Below, piece by piece: positions 26,848-34,979 of a stretch of 64,000 bases of DNA. The DNA comes from an uncultured Clostridia bacterium (GTDB lineage Bacteria; Bacillota; Clostridia; Lachnospirales; Anaerotignaceae), in the NCBI GenBank assembly GCA_902477755.1, contig CABSIK010000006.1, positions 90,905 through 154,904 on the forward strand, written 5' to 3'. The notes beneath the pieces were generated by a model that searched no databases, was not told where the DNA came from, and saw nothing but the letters and a program-made list of their open reading frames with translations. Numbering within the stretch: position 1 is the first letter of the stretch; each line of letters opens with the position of its first letter. The position numbers and the translations under genes are program-made.

Positions 26848-27987
26848 ATGGATTTCAAATTGACAAAAACTCAGATGCTTCAGCAAGAGTTGTTCAGAAA
26901 ATTTGCTGAAACAGAAGTTAAACCCATCGCAAAGGACATGGATGAAGCTGAAGATTATGATCGCGAACTGCTGCAGAAACTGCAGAAAATCGGTGCGTTC
27001 GGTATTCCTTATTCTAGAGAATATGGCGGTCAGGGTGCAGACGTTCTGACATACACACTGTGCATGGAAGAAATGTCCAAAGTTGATGCTTCCACAGGTA
27101 TCACACTGTCCGTACACACATCTCTTTGCTGCCCTTGTATCAATGAATTTGGTACAGAAGAACAGAAACAGAAATATCTGAGACCTCTGGTTGACGGTTC
27201 CAAAATCGGCTGCTTCGGTCTGACAGAACCCGGTGCTGGTACAGACGCTGCTGGCGTTCGTACAGAAGCTACACTGGATGGCGACTACTATGTACTGAAC
27301 GGTACAAAGATGTTCACAACAAACTCCGGTTTTGCTGATATCTTCATCGTATTCGCTCTGACAGATAAATCCAAAGGCCCCAAAGGTATGTCCGCTTTCA
27401 TCGTTGAAAGAGAATACGAAGGCCTGACAGTTGGTCCTAACATCGAACGTATGGGTATCAGAGCTGCTTCCAACTGTGAAGTAATCTATGAAAACGTTAG
27501 AGTTCCTAAAGAAAACCTGCTGGGCAAAGAAGGTCAGGGCTACAAGATCGCTATGACAGCTCTGGGCGGCGGCCGTATCGGTATCGGTGCTCAGTCCGTA
27601 GGTATCGCACAGGGCGCTATCGACGAAACACTGAAATATGTTAAAGAAAGAAAACAGGGCGGCAAACCCATCGGCAAATATCAGAATACACAGTTCAAAC
27701 TTGCTGAATGCCAGACAAAAGTTGATGCTGCTAGACTGATGGTATGGAGAGCTGCTACTGAAAAAGATAACCATGGCAACTATGCTCCTTATGCTGCTAT
27801 GTGCAAATACTTCGCATCTGATGTAGCAAACGAAGTTACAAGACAGTGCGTACAGCTGTTCGGTGGTTACGGTTACTGCCGTGAATATCCCGTTGAAAGA
27901 GCTATGCGTGACGCTAAAATCACAGAAATCTACGAAGGTACAAACGAAGCTATGAAGATGATCATCTCCGGCTCCATGAAAGTTTGA
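26848..27987 (+). CDS. acyl-CoA dehydrogenase (short-chain, butyryl- or propionyl/acryloyl-CoA type)
   Basis: A 379-residue FAD enzyme of normal length that interconverts a short acyl-CoA and its 2-enoyl-CoA, passing electrons to the Etf pair encoded next. Family marks: GCFGLTEPGAGTDA (FAD/substrate loop), TNSGFADIFIVFA, QLFGGYGYCREYPVER and the C-terminal IYEGTNEA, whose Glu aligns with the catalytic base of short-chain dehydrogenases. ATG at 26848 after AGGAGG. Unlike the common crt-bcd-etfBA-hbd operon, no crotonase, thiolase or hydroxyacyl-CoA dehydrogenase adjoins it. This is compatible with a stand-alone acryloyl-CoA/enoyl-CoA reductase as in Clostridium (Anaerotignum) propionicum. Substrate not decided. 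Confidence 0.9.
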   Translation: MDFKLTKTQMLQQELFRKFAETEVKPIAKDMDEAEDYDRELLQKLQKIGAFGIPYSREYGGQGADVLTYTLCMEEMSKVDASTGITLSVHTSLCCPCINEFGTEEQKQKYLRPLVDGSKIGCFGLTEPGAGTDAAGVRTEATLDGDYYVLNGTKMFTTNSGFADIFIVFALTDKSKGPKGMSAFIVEREYEGLTVGPNIERMGIRAASNCEVIYENVRVPKENLLGKEGQGYKIAMTALGGGRIGIGAQSVGIAQGAIDETLKYVKERKQGGKPIGKYQNTQFKLAECQTKVDAARLMVWRAATEKDNHGNYAPYAAMCKYFASDVANEVTRQCVQLFGGYGYCREYPVERAMRDAKITEIYEGTNEAMKMIISGSMKV

Positions 27988-28053
27988 TCCAGTAGACATT
28001 CTCAAATTTAGATGACGAAGCTGAATTACTAATATTTTGGAAGGAGAACTATA

Positions 28054-28845
28054 ATGAAAATCGTTGTATGCATTAAACAAGTACCAGATACAGTTGAAGT
28101 TAAAATTGATCCTAAAACCGGCACTCTGATCCGTGACGGTGTTCCCTCTATTATCAACCACGACGACAAAACAGGTATCGAAGCTGCTCTGACACTGAGA
28201 GAACAGGTTGGCGGCACAGTTACAGTAGTATCCATGGGCCCCCCTCAGGCTGACGTTGCTCTGAGAGAAGCTCTGGCTATGGGTTGTGACGAAGCTATCC
28301 TGGTTTCCGGTAGAGAATTCGGTGGTTCCGATACATACGCTACATCCGGTATCCTGGCAGCTGCTCTGAAGAAAATCGGCTATGACCTGATCATCACAGG
28401 CCGTCAGGCAATCGACGGTGACACAGCTCAGGTTGGTCCTCAGATTGCTGAAAAACTGCAGGTTCCTCAGGTTTCTTACGTTGAAGAAATCAAAGAAGCT
28501 ACAGAAGAATATGTAGTAGTAAGAAGACAGTTCGAAGATGGCTACCACATCATCAAAATCAAAACTCCTTGCCTGCTGACAGCTATCGCAGAACTGGCAA
28601 CACCTAGATACATGACAGTTAGAGGTATCGTAGAAGCTTACGAAAAAGAAATCAAAGTTCTGGACTTCGAAGCTCTGAAAGATGGCCTGGAACTGGATAT
28701 GATCGGCTTGAAGGGTTCCCCTACAAACGTATATCAGTCCTTCACAAAAGAAGTAAAAGGCGCTGGTACAATCCTGAAAGACCTGTCCGCAGACGAAGCT
28801 GTTAAAGCAATCGTTGCTAAACTGGAAGAAAAATTCATCATCTGA
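28054..28845 (+). CDS. etfB: electron transfer flavoprotein subunit beta
   Basis: A 263-residue EtfB. The start MKIVVCIKQVPDT is the family hallmark. TGRQAIDGDTAQVGPQIAEK (about residues 127-146) is the conserved nucleotide-binding signature, and CLLTAIAELATPRYM follows. EtfB pairs with EtfA and accepts electrons from, or donates them to, the acyl-CoA dehydrogenase. It lies 66 bp after that gene and 110 bp before etfA with AAGGAG before the ATG. The beta subunit in anaerobes may carry out flavin-based electron bifurcation; that cannot be judged reliably from motif reading alone. Confidence 0.95.
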   Translation: MKIVVCIKQVPDTVEVKIDPKTGTLIRDGVPSIINHDDKTGIEAALTLREQVGGTVTVVSMGPPQADVALREALAMGCDEAILVSGREFGGSDTYATSGILAAALKKIGYDLIITGRQAIDGDTAQVGPQIAEKLQVPQVSYVEEIKEATEEYVVVRRQFEDGYHIIKIKTPCLLTAIAELATPRYMTVRGIVEAYEKEIKVLDFEALKDGLELDMIGLKGSPTNVYQSFTKEVKGAGTILKDLSADEAVKAIVAKLEEKFII

Positions 28846-28955
28846 TGAATGCTTGCGGATCCGTTTGTTAAGGACGGAATGGAACAGTAAATTTTCTGTT
28901 CCTGCTTAGAAAGAAGCTAATACGAAAATTTGGAATATAAGGAGGAAACCCTACA

Positions 28956-30008
28956 ATGAGTAAAGGTATTTATGTAGTAGTTGAACAAAGAAGCGGTAAG
29001 GTTCAGAACGTAGGTCTGGAACTGATCGGCGAAGCTACAAGACTGAAAGCAGATCTGAAAGATGATGTATACGCAGTCCTGCTGGGCAGCGATATCGAAG
29101 GTGAAGTTGAAAAACTGTATCACTATGGTGCAGACAAGGTAATCCTGGTTGACCACCCTTACCTGAAAGAATATGTAACAGAACCTTACACAAAAGCTGT
29201 TACAGAAGTAATCAAAAAATATGATCCCGAAATCATGCTGTTCGGCGCTTCTTCCATCGGCCGTGACGTTGCACCTCGTGTAGCTAGCCGTGTAAGAACA
29301 GGTCTGGTTGCTGATACAACAGGTCTGAGAATGGCTAAAACTCAGGAAGAATATGACAAAGAAGCAGCTATGGGTTGCGCAGATCCTACAAGAGCTCTGC
29401 TGATGACTCGTCCTGCATTCGGCGGTAACATCATGGCTACTCTGATGTGCCCTAGAACAAAACCTCAGATGGCTACAGTACGTCCCGGCGTTATGAAGAG
29501 AATCGACAAGGACGAAACAAGAAAAGGCGAACTGATCAAATTTGACGTTGACTTCACAGAAGCAGACATGAACGTTGAAATTCTGGAAGTTGTGAAATCC
29601 GATAAGAAATCCGTTGACCTGACAGAAGCAAAACTGATCGTTTCCGGCGGTCGTGGTATCGGCGGCCCTCAGGGCTTCGACATGATCAGAGACGTTGCAG
29701 ATGCACTGGGCGCAGAAGTTGGTTCCTCCAGAGCATGTGTAGATGCTGGCTGGATCGAAAAAGATCGTCAGGTTGGTCAGACAGGTAAAACAGTACGTCC
29801 TGACCTGTACATGGCATGCGGTATCTCCGGTGCTATCCAGCACGTAGCTGGTATGGAAGGTTCCGAACTGGTAATCTCCATCAACAAAAACGACACAGCT
29901 CCTATTTTCGAAGTATCTGATTTGGGTATCGTAGGTGACGTAAAACAGATCCTGCCTAAACTGGCTGATGCTATCAGAAAATACAAAGCAAGCAAAGCTA
30001 CAAACTAA
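28956..30008 (+). CDS. etfA: electron transfer flavoprotein subunit alpha
   Basis: A 350-residue EtfA. The N-terminal part begins GIYVVVEQRSGKVQNVGLEL. The C-terminal FAD domain has the diagnostic SGGRGIGGPQGFDMIRDVAD, GSSRACVDAGW, VGQTGKTVRPDLYMACGISG and INKNDTAPIFEVSDLGIVGD (with small gaps between these). There is no extra N-terminal ferredoxin domain. ATG after AAGGAGG; a terminator follows 15 bp after the stop. Codon use is as biased as in the ribosomal genes, so this is probably a major catabolic system. Confidence 0.96.
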   Translation: MSKGIYVVVEQRSGKVQNVGLELIGEATRLKADLKDDVYAVLLGSDIEGEVEKLYHYGADKVILVDHPYLKEYVTEPYTKAVTEVIKKYDPEIMLFGASSIGRDVAPRVASRVRTGLVADTTGLRMAKTQEEYDKEAAMGCADPTRALLMTRPAFGGNIMATLMCPRTKPQMATVRPGVMKRIDKDETRKGELIKFDVDFTEADMNVEILEVVKSDKKSVDLTEAKLIVSGGRGIGGPQGFDMIRDVADALGAEVGSSRACVDAGWIEKDRQVGQTGKTVRPDLYMACGISGAIQHVAGMEGSELVISINKNDTAPIFEVSDLGIVGDVKQILPKLADAIRKYKASKATN

Positions 30009-30022
30009 TTCGTTTGCTACAA

Positions 30023-30051
30023 AGGGCTTCCCGAAAGGGAAGCCTTTTTTT
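30023..30051 (+). terminator. terminator of the acyl-CoA dehydrogenase-etf operon
   Basis: GGCTTCCC, GAAA loop, GGGAAGCC, then TTTTTTT. Confidence 0.95.
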
Positions 30052-30274
30052 GTTGTTTAAAAGAATACAATAAGGTCGGAATTTGGCTTTTTTCTTATTT
30101 TCCAAAAAGTAGTTGGGCTGAAGGCACGAAAAGGATGAAACGTTTTTGGCAAAAAAAGAAAGAAGAAGCCGGAAGTGTGGTATATAAAAATGGCTTGTTC
30201 AAAAAGCGTATACATTGAAGTTTCGATTTTGTATGATTTTTGCATAAGAAAACAGTGAGAAAAAGCGCAAAAAA

Positions 30275-30303
30275 TAGACTTTTTGCTGGGTCTATGGTAT
30301 ACT
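30275..30303 (+). promoter_or_regulatory. promoter of the relQ-cls operon
   Basis: TAGACT (30275-30280) and TATACT (30298-30303), 17-bp spacer. The region from 30054 to 30274 is A/T-rich with no supported gene. Confidence 0.6.
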
Positions 30304-30335
30304 GCAAGAAAATATAAAATAGGAAGGTGAAAATC

Positions 30336-31004
30336 GTGCAGGAATTGAATTTTCAATTTAATGATATTATGCAGATGGAGCATCCGGAATTGATCTTGAA
30401 AAAAGCAAGACCTTTTATGGATTTGATGATGGAATATCAATGTGCTTTGATGGAAGTGGAAACAAAACTGAATGTTTTGAACGAGGAATTTGCGGCGAAA
30501 TACCAGCGGAATCCTTTTGAATCCATTAAATCCAGAATCAAAGAGCCTTTGAGTATCATCAACAAGATGAAACGAAAAGGATTTGAATTATCTGTGGAAA
30601 GTATGGAAAAGAATTTATTTGACATTGCAGGTATTCGTGTCATTTGTTCTTTTTGCGATGATATTTATGCCATTGCCAGTATGCTGACAGGACAGGATGA
30701 CATCATTCTGGTGGATGTAAAAGATTACATCAAAAATCCTAAGCCAAACGGATATCGGAGTTTACATTTGATTCTGGATATCCCTATTTTCCTTTCTTCT
30801 GGAAAGAAACATATGAAGGTTGAAGTGCAGTTCCGTACCATAGCTATGGATTTTTGGGCAAGTCTGGAACACAAGGTAAAATACAAAAAAGATGTGGAAC
30901 ATTCGGAAGAAATCGTAGCAGAGTTGAAAGAATGTGCAGATGTGATTTCTGCTATGGATTGCCGGATGCAGGAAATTCGGAATAAGATCGAGGGGAAAGC
31001 ATGA
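30336..31004 (+). CDS. RelQ-type small alarmone synthetase (GTP pyrophosphokinase)
   Basis: The 222-residue protein has only the (p)ppGpp synthetase domain of the RelA/SpoT family, without hydrolase or regulatory domains. Landmarks: SRIKEPLSIINKMKRKG (residues about 66-82), FDIAGIRVICSF with the catalytic-site Asp, PKPNGYRSLHLIL and EVQFRTIAMDFWASLEHK. It makes ppGpp/pppGpp from GTP or GDP and ATP, probably in cell-envelope or starvation stress. The GTG at 30336 is chosen because AGGAAGG lies 8 bp before it; an in-frame GTG at 30327 overlaps that site. Its stop overlaps the next start (ATGA), coupling it to a cardiolipin synthase. Confidence 0.9.
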   Translation: MQELNFQFNDIMQMEHPELILKKARPFMDLMMEYQCALMEVETKLNVLNEEFAAKYQRNPFESIKSRIKEPLSIINKMKRKGFELSVESMEKNLFDIAGIRVICSFCDDIYAIASMLTGQDDIILVDVKDYIKNPKPNGYRSLHLILDIPIFLSSGKKHMKVEVQFRTIAMDFWASLEHKVKYKKDVEHSEEIVAELKECADVISAMDCRMQEIRNKIEGKA

Positions 31005-32578
31005 ACGATTCAGGGGAAAGCAACAAAAATGGTTTATTGGAAAAGGGGCGCAGCGGCGTATTTCATATGATTTTTGGGCGTTCCGCATTGGTTCTGGTGC
31101 TGATCTTGATTCAGCTGATTTTGATGTTTCTGGTTTTTGATTACTTCCGGAAAAGTGTGCCTTACTTTTTTGGCGGACATTTAATCATTGCGCTGGCACT
31201 TGTTTTTTTTGTAATGAATCGTCCGGGAAATCCTGCCATGCAGCTTTCCTGGGTGGTCATTATCATGATTTCTCCCATTGTTGGCGGTTTGTTTTATTTT
31301 TATGTGGAAACCCATCCGGGACAGCGGATTTTGGAAAGGCGGTTGGAAACACTTTACAAGCAAACGGCCAAGTACATCACACAGGACGCAGAAATTGCGC
31401 AGAAGCTGGCTGAACGGGACAAGGGGACTGCAAGGCTGGCGGATTACATACGAAAGCACGGGAATTTTTCCGTATATCAGAATACAAAGGTGACTTATTT
31501 TCCTTTGGGAGAAAATAAATTTGAAGCGATGCTGCGAGAACTGGAAAAAGCCGAGAAATTTATTTTTCTGGAATATTTTATTGTGGAAAAAGGCTATATG
31601 TGGGCTAAAATCCTGAAGGTTTTACAGCGAAAAGCGGCGGAAGGCGTAGAGGTACGACTGATGTATGACGGTACCTGCGCATTCAATTATCTGCCCTATC
31701 GTTATCCTGAGGAAATTAAGAAAATGGGGATTCAATGCAAAATGTTTTCACCTATTCTGCCTATACTATCCACCCATTACAATAATCGAGACCACAGAAA
31801 AATACTGGTCATTGACGGGGTAGTTGGATTTACCGGTGGGGTGAACATTGGGGATGAATACATCAACCGCAGATCTCCTTTTGGACACTGGAAAGATACT
31901 GCTATTATGCTGGAAGGAGACGGCGTTGAAGGACTGACACAGATGTTTTTGCAGATGTGGAATGTTACAGAAAAAAGTGAGGACTTTGGTAGGTATCTGC
32001 GGAAAGAGAATTGTGGTATTCAGGAAGAAAATGGTTTTATACTGCCCTTTGGGGACAGCCCTTTTGACCGGGAACTCATTGGGGAAACGGTCTATATGGA
32101 TATAATCAATCGGGCAGAGGACTATGTGCATATCATGACACCATATCTCATTATCGACCATGAAATGGAAACGGCGTTATGCTACGCGGCGAAGCGCGGT
32201 GTGGATGTAAAGCTGATTTTACCCCATATTCCTGACAAGCAGATGCCTTTCGCGTTGGCAAAAACGCACTATCCTCAGTTGCTAAAAGCAGGTGTGCGCA
32301 TTTTTGAATATACACCGGGATTTGTTCATGCAAAGGTATTTTCCAGTGATGGCAGAAAGGCAGTTGTGGGAACCATCAATCTGGATTACCGCAGTTTATA
32401 TCTGCATTTTGAATGTGGTGCCTTTTTATTTGATCTGCCTGTGATCGAAGAAATTGAACAGGATTTCCAAAATACTCTGGCAAAATGTCAGGAGATGACC
32501 ATGGCAGATTACAAAAAAGGAAGTATGATACAGAAAATTTGCGGCAAGGCTTTGAAGTTGCTGGCACCGCTGATGTGA
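31001..32578 (+). CDS. cls: cardiolipin synthase (phospholipase D family)
   Basis: A 525-residue membrane enzyme that joins two phosphatidylglycerols into cardiolipin. Two or three N-terminal helices (about residues 25-45, 52-68 and 78-98) precede two phospholipase D domains with HxKxxxxD motifs: HRKILVIDG followed by GGVNIGDEY (about residue 265), and HAKVFSSDG followed by GTINLDYRS (about residue 443). Length is usual for ClsA-type enzymes. The ATGA overlap with the alarmone synthetase means co-translation, an unusual pairing that links membrane lipid supply to the stringent response. A terminator follows. Confidence 0.92.
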   Translation: MNDSGESNKNGLLEKGRSGVFHMIFGRSALVLVLILIQLILMFLVFDYFRKSVPYFFGGHLIIALALVFFVMNRPGNPAMQLSWVVIIMISPIVGGLFYFYVETHPGQRILERRLETLYKQTAKYITQDAEIAQKLAERDKGTARLADYIRKHGNFSVYQNTKVTYFPLGENKFEAMLRELEKAEKFIFLEYFIVEKGYMWAKILKVLQRKAAEGVEVRLMYDGTCAFNYLPYRYPEEIKKMGIQCKMFSPILPILSTHYNNRDHRKILVIDGVVGFTGGVNIGDEYINRRSPFGHWKDTAIMLEGDGVEGLTQMFLQMWNVTEKSEDFGRYLRKENCGIQEENGFILPFGDSPFDRELIGETVYMDIINRAEDYVHIMTPYLIIDHEMETALCYAAKRGVDVKLILPHIPDKQMPFALAKTHYPQLLKAGVRIFEYTPGFVHAKVFSSDGRKAVVGTINLDYRSLYLHFECGAFLFDLPVIEEIEQDFQNTLAKCQEMTMADYKKGSMIQKICGKALKLLAPLM

Positions 32579-32585
32579 GCAAATA

Positions 32586-32630
32586 TAGCTGGATTCCTTG
32601 AAATACCAAGGATTCCAGCTATTATATTTT
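32586..32630 (+). terminator. relQ-cls terminator
   Basis: TAGCTGGATTCCTTG pairs with CAAGGATTCCAGCTA, then TTATATTTTT. Its stem closely resembles the inner hairpins of the palindromic elements elsewhere in the window, but without their outer arms. A second weaker GGAGCC/GGGCTTC hairpin with T8 follows at about 32639-32668. Confidence 0.85.
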
Positions 32631-32796
32631 TAGAAAAGGAGCCTATTTTGGGGCTTCTTTTTTTTGAAAAGTGTCTGTTTCTGCGGAAAAATGCGGTAGG
32701 AAAAAAAGCAGGCGCGACAGCCTTTGACAGGTTTTGCAGGGAAAAGGTGTTATATTTCATAAAGAAATGACATAGCAAAACCAAGGAGGAAAAAAG

Positions 32797-33993
32797 ATGC
32801 GGTATTATTTCGATGGGGACAGCAATTTATACGGATATCATTCTGATGAACAGCCCTTTGCATTTCCCACAAAAGTGAAGCAGATGGGCGCCGTAGACCA
32901 TAGACGGAAAATCTATGTAGAGGATTATGTGTATACATACTTATATCAATATGGCAAAAGTCGGGGATGCACGGAAAAGGTAGCGGCGCTGGTAGGCAGG
33001 CAGATAGAAATAGAAGGAGAGGAAATCCTCATGATCTGCGGTGCCATTCAGGGGAGGGATGCCACAGAGGAAAACGGCACCCTTACATTCAGTGCGGCAA
33101 CATGGGAATATGTGGGCAGTCAGATGGACAAGTATTTCCAAGGGATGACATTGGTAGGCTGGGTACATTGTCAGCCGGGTTTTGGCGCCTTTCTCATGTC
33201 AAAGGATGAGGCTTTCCACAAATTATATTTTCAGGAGCCGTGGCAGGTGCTTTTTGTCATAGACCCTGTGGACAAGCTGGATACCTTTTACATATACAAT
33301 GAAGAAGCGGATGTATTGCAGCAGGCGAAAGGATATTTTGTTTATTATGAAAAAAATGAGGAAATGCAGGAATATATGCTGGACCACAGTGTGGTGAAGC
33401 CTAAAGAGGCGAAAAATCCAGAAGAAGCAATGGAAAATACAGTACAGGAAAAGGCCGAAAAAGAAGAAAAAACATCGCAGGAAGGCCCCAGGAGAAGGCG
33501 GAGACCTACACCGGAGGAACGCATTGATGCGGCACAGGAGATTCGGCGTGTATTGCAGCGGCGTGCAAAAGAGGCAGAAGCGGCACAGCGGAGTAAATAT
33601 ACCATGCTGACCGGTGTAAGCTGTATTCTATGTGTGATCTGTCTTTGTCTTGGATATGGGCTGTTCAGCAATTTAAACAGGCTGGAGGAACTGGAAACAA
33701 AAATGGCAATGGTACAGGATTCCTATACGGTGCTGGCGGAAAATGTAGAGGATGTGAAGGTACAGGCGGCTTTTGCACCACGGATGACTGCGGCAGAGGA
33801 AGAAGAAACAGAAGCACAAGAAGAAACACAGGAAACAGAAGGGCAAATGCATGTTGTGGAAGCTGGAGAAACATTAGGCAGTATCAGCCAGAAATATTAT
33901 GGAGATGGAAGCGGTGTGGTAAAAATTATGGAAGCCAATGGACTGGATGATCCCAATCGCATTGTATGCGGCCAGAAATTGCTGATTCCATAA
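32797..33993 (+). CDS. JAMM/MPN-like domain, transmembrane segment and LysM domain protein
   Basis: A 398-residue protein unlike any I can name. Residues about 38-170 resemble the MPN/JAMM fold of Rpn11 and CSN5: TEKVAALVGR, then GWVHCQPGFGAFLMSKDEAF, then VLFVIDPVD. Glu60, His124 and Asp137 align by spacing with the E, first H and D of the E...H-S-H-x10-D zinc motif, but the second His is Gln126 and the Ser after the first His is Cys125. A charged linker (about 200-265), a membrane helix (about 268-290), a coiled coil and a C-terminal LysM domain (HVVEAGETLGSISQKYYG onwards, 351-398) follow. With no signal peptide and a basic stretch before the helix, the MPN part should be inside and LysM outside. 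ATG after AAGGAGG. No partner gene adjoins it. Confidence 0.65.
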   Translation: MRYYFDGDSNLYGYHSDEQPFAFPTKVKQMGAVDHRRKIYVEDYVYTYLYQYGKSRGCTEKVAALVGRQIEIEGEEILMICGAIQGRDATEENGTLTFSAATWEYVGSQMDKYFQGMTLVGWVHCQPGFGAFLMSKDEAFHKLYFQEPWQVLFVIDPVDKLDTFYIYNEEADVLQQAKGYFVYYEKNEEMQEYMLDHSVVKPKEAKNPEEAMENTVQEKAEKEEKTSQEGPRRRRRPTPEERIDAAQEIRRVLQRRAKEAEAAQRSKYTMLTGVSCILCVICLCLGYGLFSNLNRLEELETKMAMVQDSYTVLAENVEDVKVQAAFAPRMTAAEEEETEAQEETQETEGQMHVVEAGETLGSISQKYYGDGSGVVKIMEANGLDDPNRIVCGQKLLIP

Positions 33994-34016
33994 AATGTGA
34001 AAAAAAGACAGAAAAA

Positions 34017-34056
34017 AACCAGAAATTCAGAAGGAATACAGAATTTCTGGTTTTTT
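34017..34056 (+). terminator. terminator after the MPN-LysM gene
   Basis: AACCAGAAATTC pairs with GAATTTCTGGTT, then TTTT. It stops transcription before the convergent repressor gene. Confidence 0.92.
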
Positions 34057-34077
34057 GTGCATGAAGAATGGAAAAAA

Positions 34078-34710
34078 TTACAGCTTGAATTTTACATGAA
34101 GTACTTTGCCGATGATATGCAGACGGGAAAGTTCGGCCGAAGAAAAAATCATGGGGGCATAGGCTGGGTTTTCTGCTTGCAGAATCACCAGACCGTCTTT
34201 TTTCAGAACACGTTTAAGGGTGGCGGTTTCGTTGTCAATGATGACAACGGCAATGTCCCCGGATTCTACATCGTCCTGTCTGCGGACAAAGACAAGGTCA
34301 TTGGGATAGATGCGAGCATTGATCATGCTGTCACCCTGAACACGGAGATAAAAATATTCATGACAGGCAGAAATTTCTGAAGAGTCTACCGTTTCGTAGC
34401 CTTCGATATTTTCTACAGCAAGGGCTGGCATGCCTGCGTGAACAGCTCCAAGAATGGGAATCCGCACAGAATGGCGCAAAGAGAAATTCTCCGCAGGCAG
34501 ATAACCGCAAGATACCATTAATTCTTCATAGGATACCTGAGGGCCGGCAATGGCTCTGAGCAAATCGGGAGAGGGAGGGCGATCCAGCCGCAGATTCAGA
34601 TATTTGGAAAGATATGTGCGGTTAAAGCCTGTGCGCTCAGAAAATTCGGTGGTGGTGGAATTGCCTATGAGTTTTTGCAACTGTTCTTTGAATTTCACTT
34701 TTTGAAACAT
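34078..34710 (-). CDS. XRE-type repressor with S24/LexA-like self-cleavage domain
   Basis: A 210-residue protein. The N-terminal helix-turn-helix (about residues 3-60: STTTEFSERTGFNRTYLSKY) is of the XRE class, not the LexA winged helix. The C-terminal S24 domain shows the Ala-Gly cleavage site (GAVHAGMP), the nucleophile Ser in GDSM and the Lys in TATLKRV, so RecA-stimulated autocleavage is expected. The ATG at 34710 is chosen because AGGAGG lies 8 bp upstream; a TTG at 34716 is nearer than is usual. It is divergent from the phage-derived cluster and most likely its repressor, like the CI-type regulators of PBSX-like prophages. Confidence 0.85.
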   Translation of the reverse strand: MFQKVKFKEQLQKLIGNSTTTEFSERTGFNRTYLSKYLNLRLDRPPSPDLLRAIAGPQVSYEELMVSCGYLPAENFSLRHSVRIPILGAVHAGMPALAVENIEGYETVDSSEISACHEYFYLRVQGDSMINARIYPNDLVFVRRQDDVESGDIAVVIIDNETATLKRVLKKDGLVILQAENPAYAPMIFSSAELSRLHIIGKVLHVKFKL

Positions 34711-34738
34711 ATACAAAACCTCCTATGTAGTTTTGTTC

Positions 34739-34767
34739 AGTATATCAGAAGAAGGAAAAAAACACAA
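34739..34767 (-). promoter_or_regulatory. promoter of the S24 repressor
   Basis: On the minus strand TTGTGT (-35, 34762-34767) and TATACT (-10, 34739-34744), 17-bp spacer. The -35 overlaps an inverted repeat CACAA-N6-TTGTG (34763-34778), a possible autoregulatory operator. Confidence 0.65.
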
Positions 34768-34785
34768 TGGAGTTTGTGAAAAAAG

Positions 34786-34814
34786 TTGACATGAACAGGC
34801 GTTCGTGATATTAT
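34786..34814 (+). promoter_or_regulatory. promoter of the phage-derived cluster with embedded LexA/DinR (SOS) box
   Basis: TTGACA (34786-34791) and TATTAT (34809-34814), 17-bp spacer. Between them lies GAACAGGCGTTC (34793-34804), a perfect GAAC-N4-GTTC palindrome that fits the Gram-positive LexA/DinR consensus CGAACRNRYGTTYG at the variable positions too. Bound LexA would block the promoter, so the cluster should be DNA-damage inducible. Confidence 0.8.
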
Positions 34815-34822
34815 GATTAAAA

Positions 34823-34899
34823 CACAGTCGAATTGTGATATAAAATTACAGTGCTTTTCGTATTGTGAATATATTTGAGATATTTTGTCGAAAAATATC
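34823..34899 (+). promoter_or_regulatory. candidate operators downstream of the cluster promoter
   Basis: CACA-N7-TGTG (34823-34837), a TTGTGAAT half-site (34863-34870) and a perfect inverted repeat GATATTTT-N5-AAAATATC (34879-34899). TTGTGA-like half-sites recur through this divergent region and are candidate sites for the S24 repressor. A weaker second promoter (TTGCGA at 34906, CATAAT at 34930) may follow. Confidence 0.45.
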
Positions 34900-34979
34900 G
34901 AAAAATTGCGAAGATATAAGGTGGTTTGTCATAATTTTATGTACTTTTTGTGAAAATAATTAACGAAAGCTGGGTGTTT

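Noticed and set aside
34078..34710. The S24 protein as the host LexA
   Set aside because: Its DNA-binding part is an XRE-type helix-turn-helix, not LexA's winged helix, and it sits divergent to phage genes.
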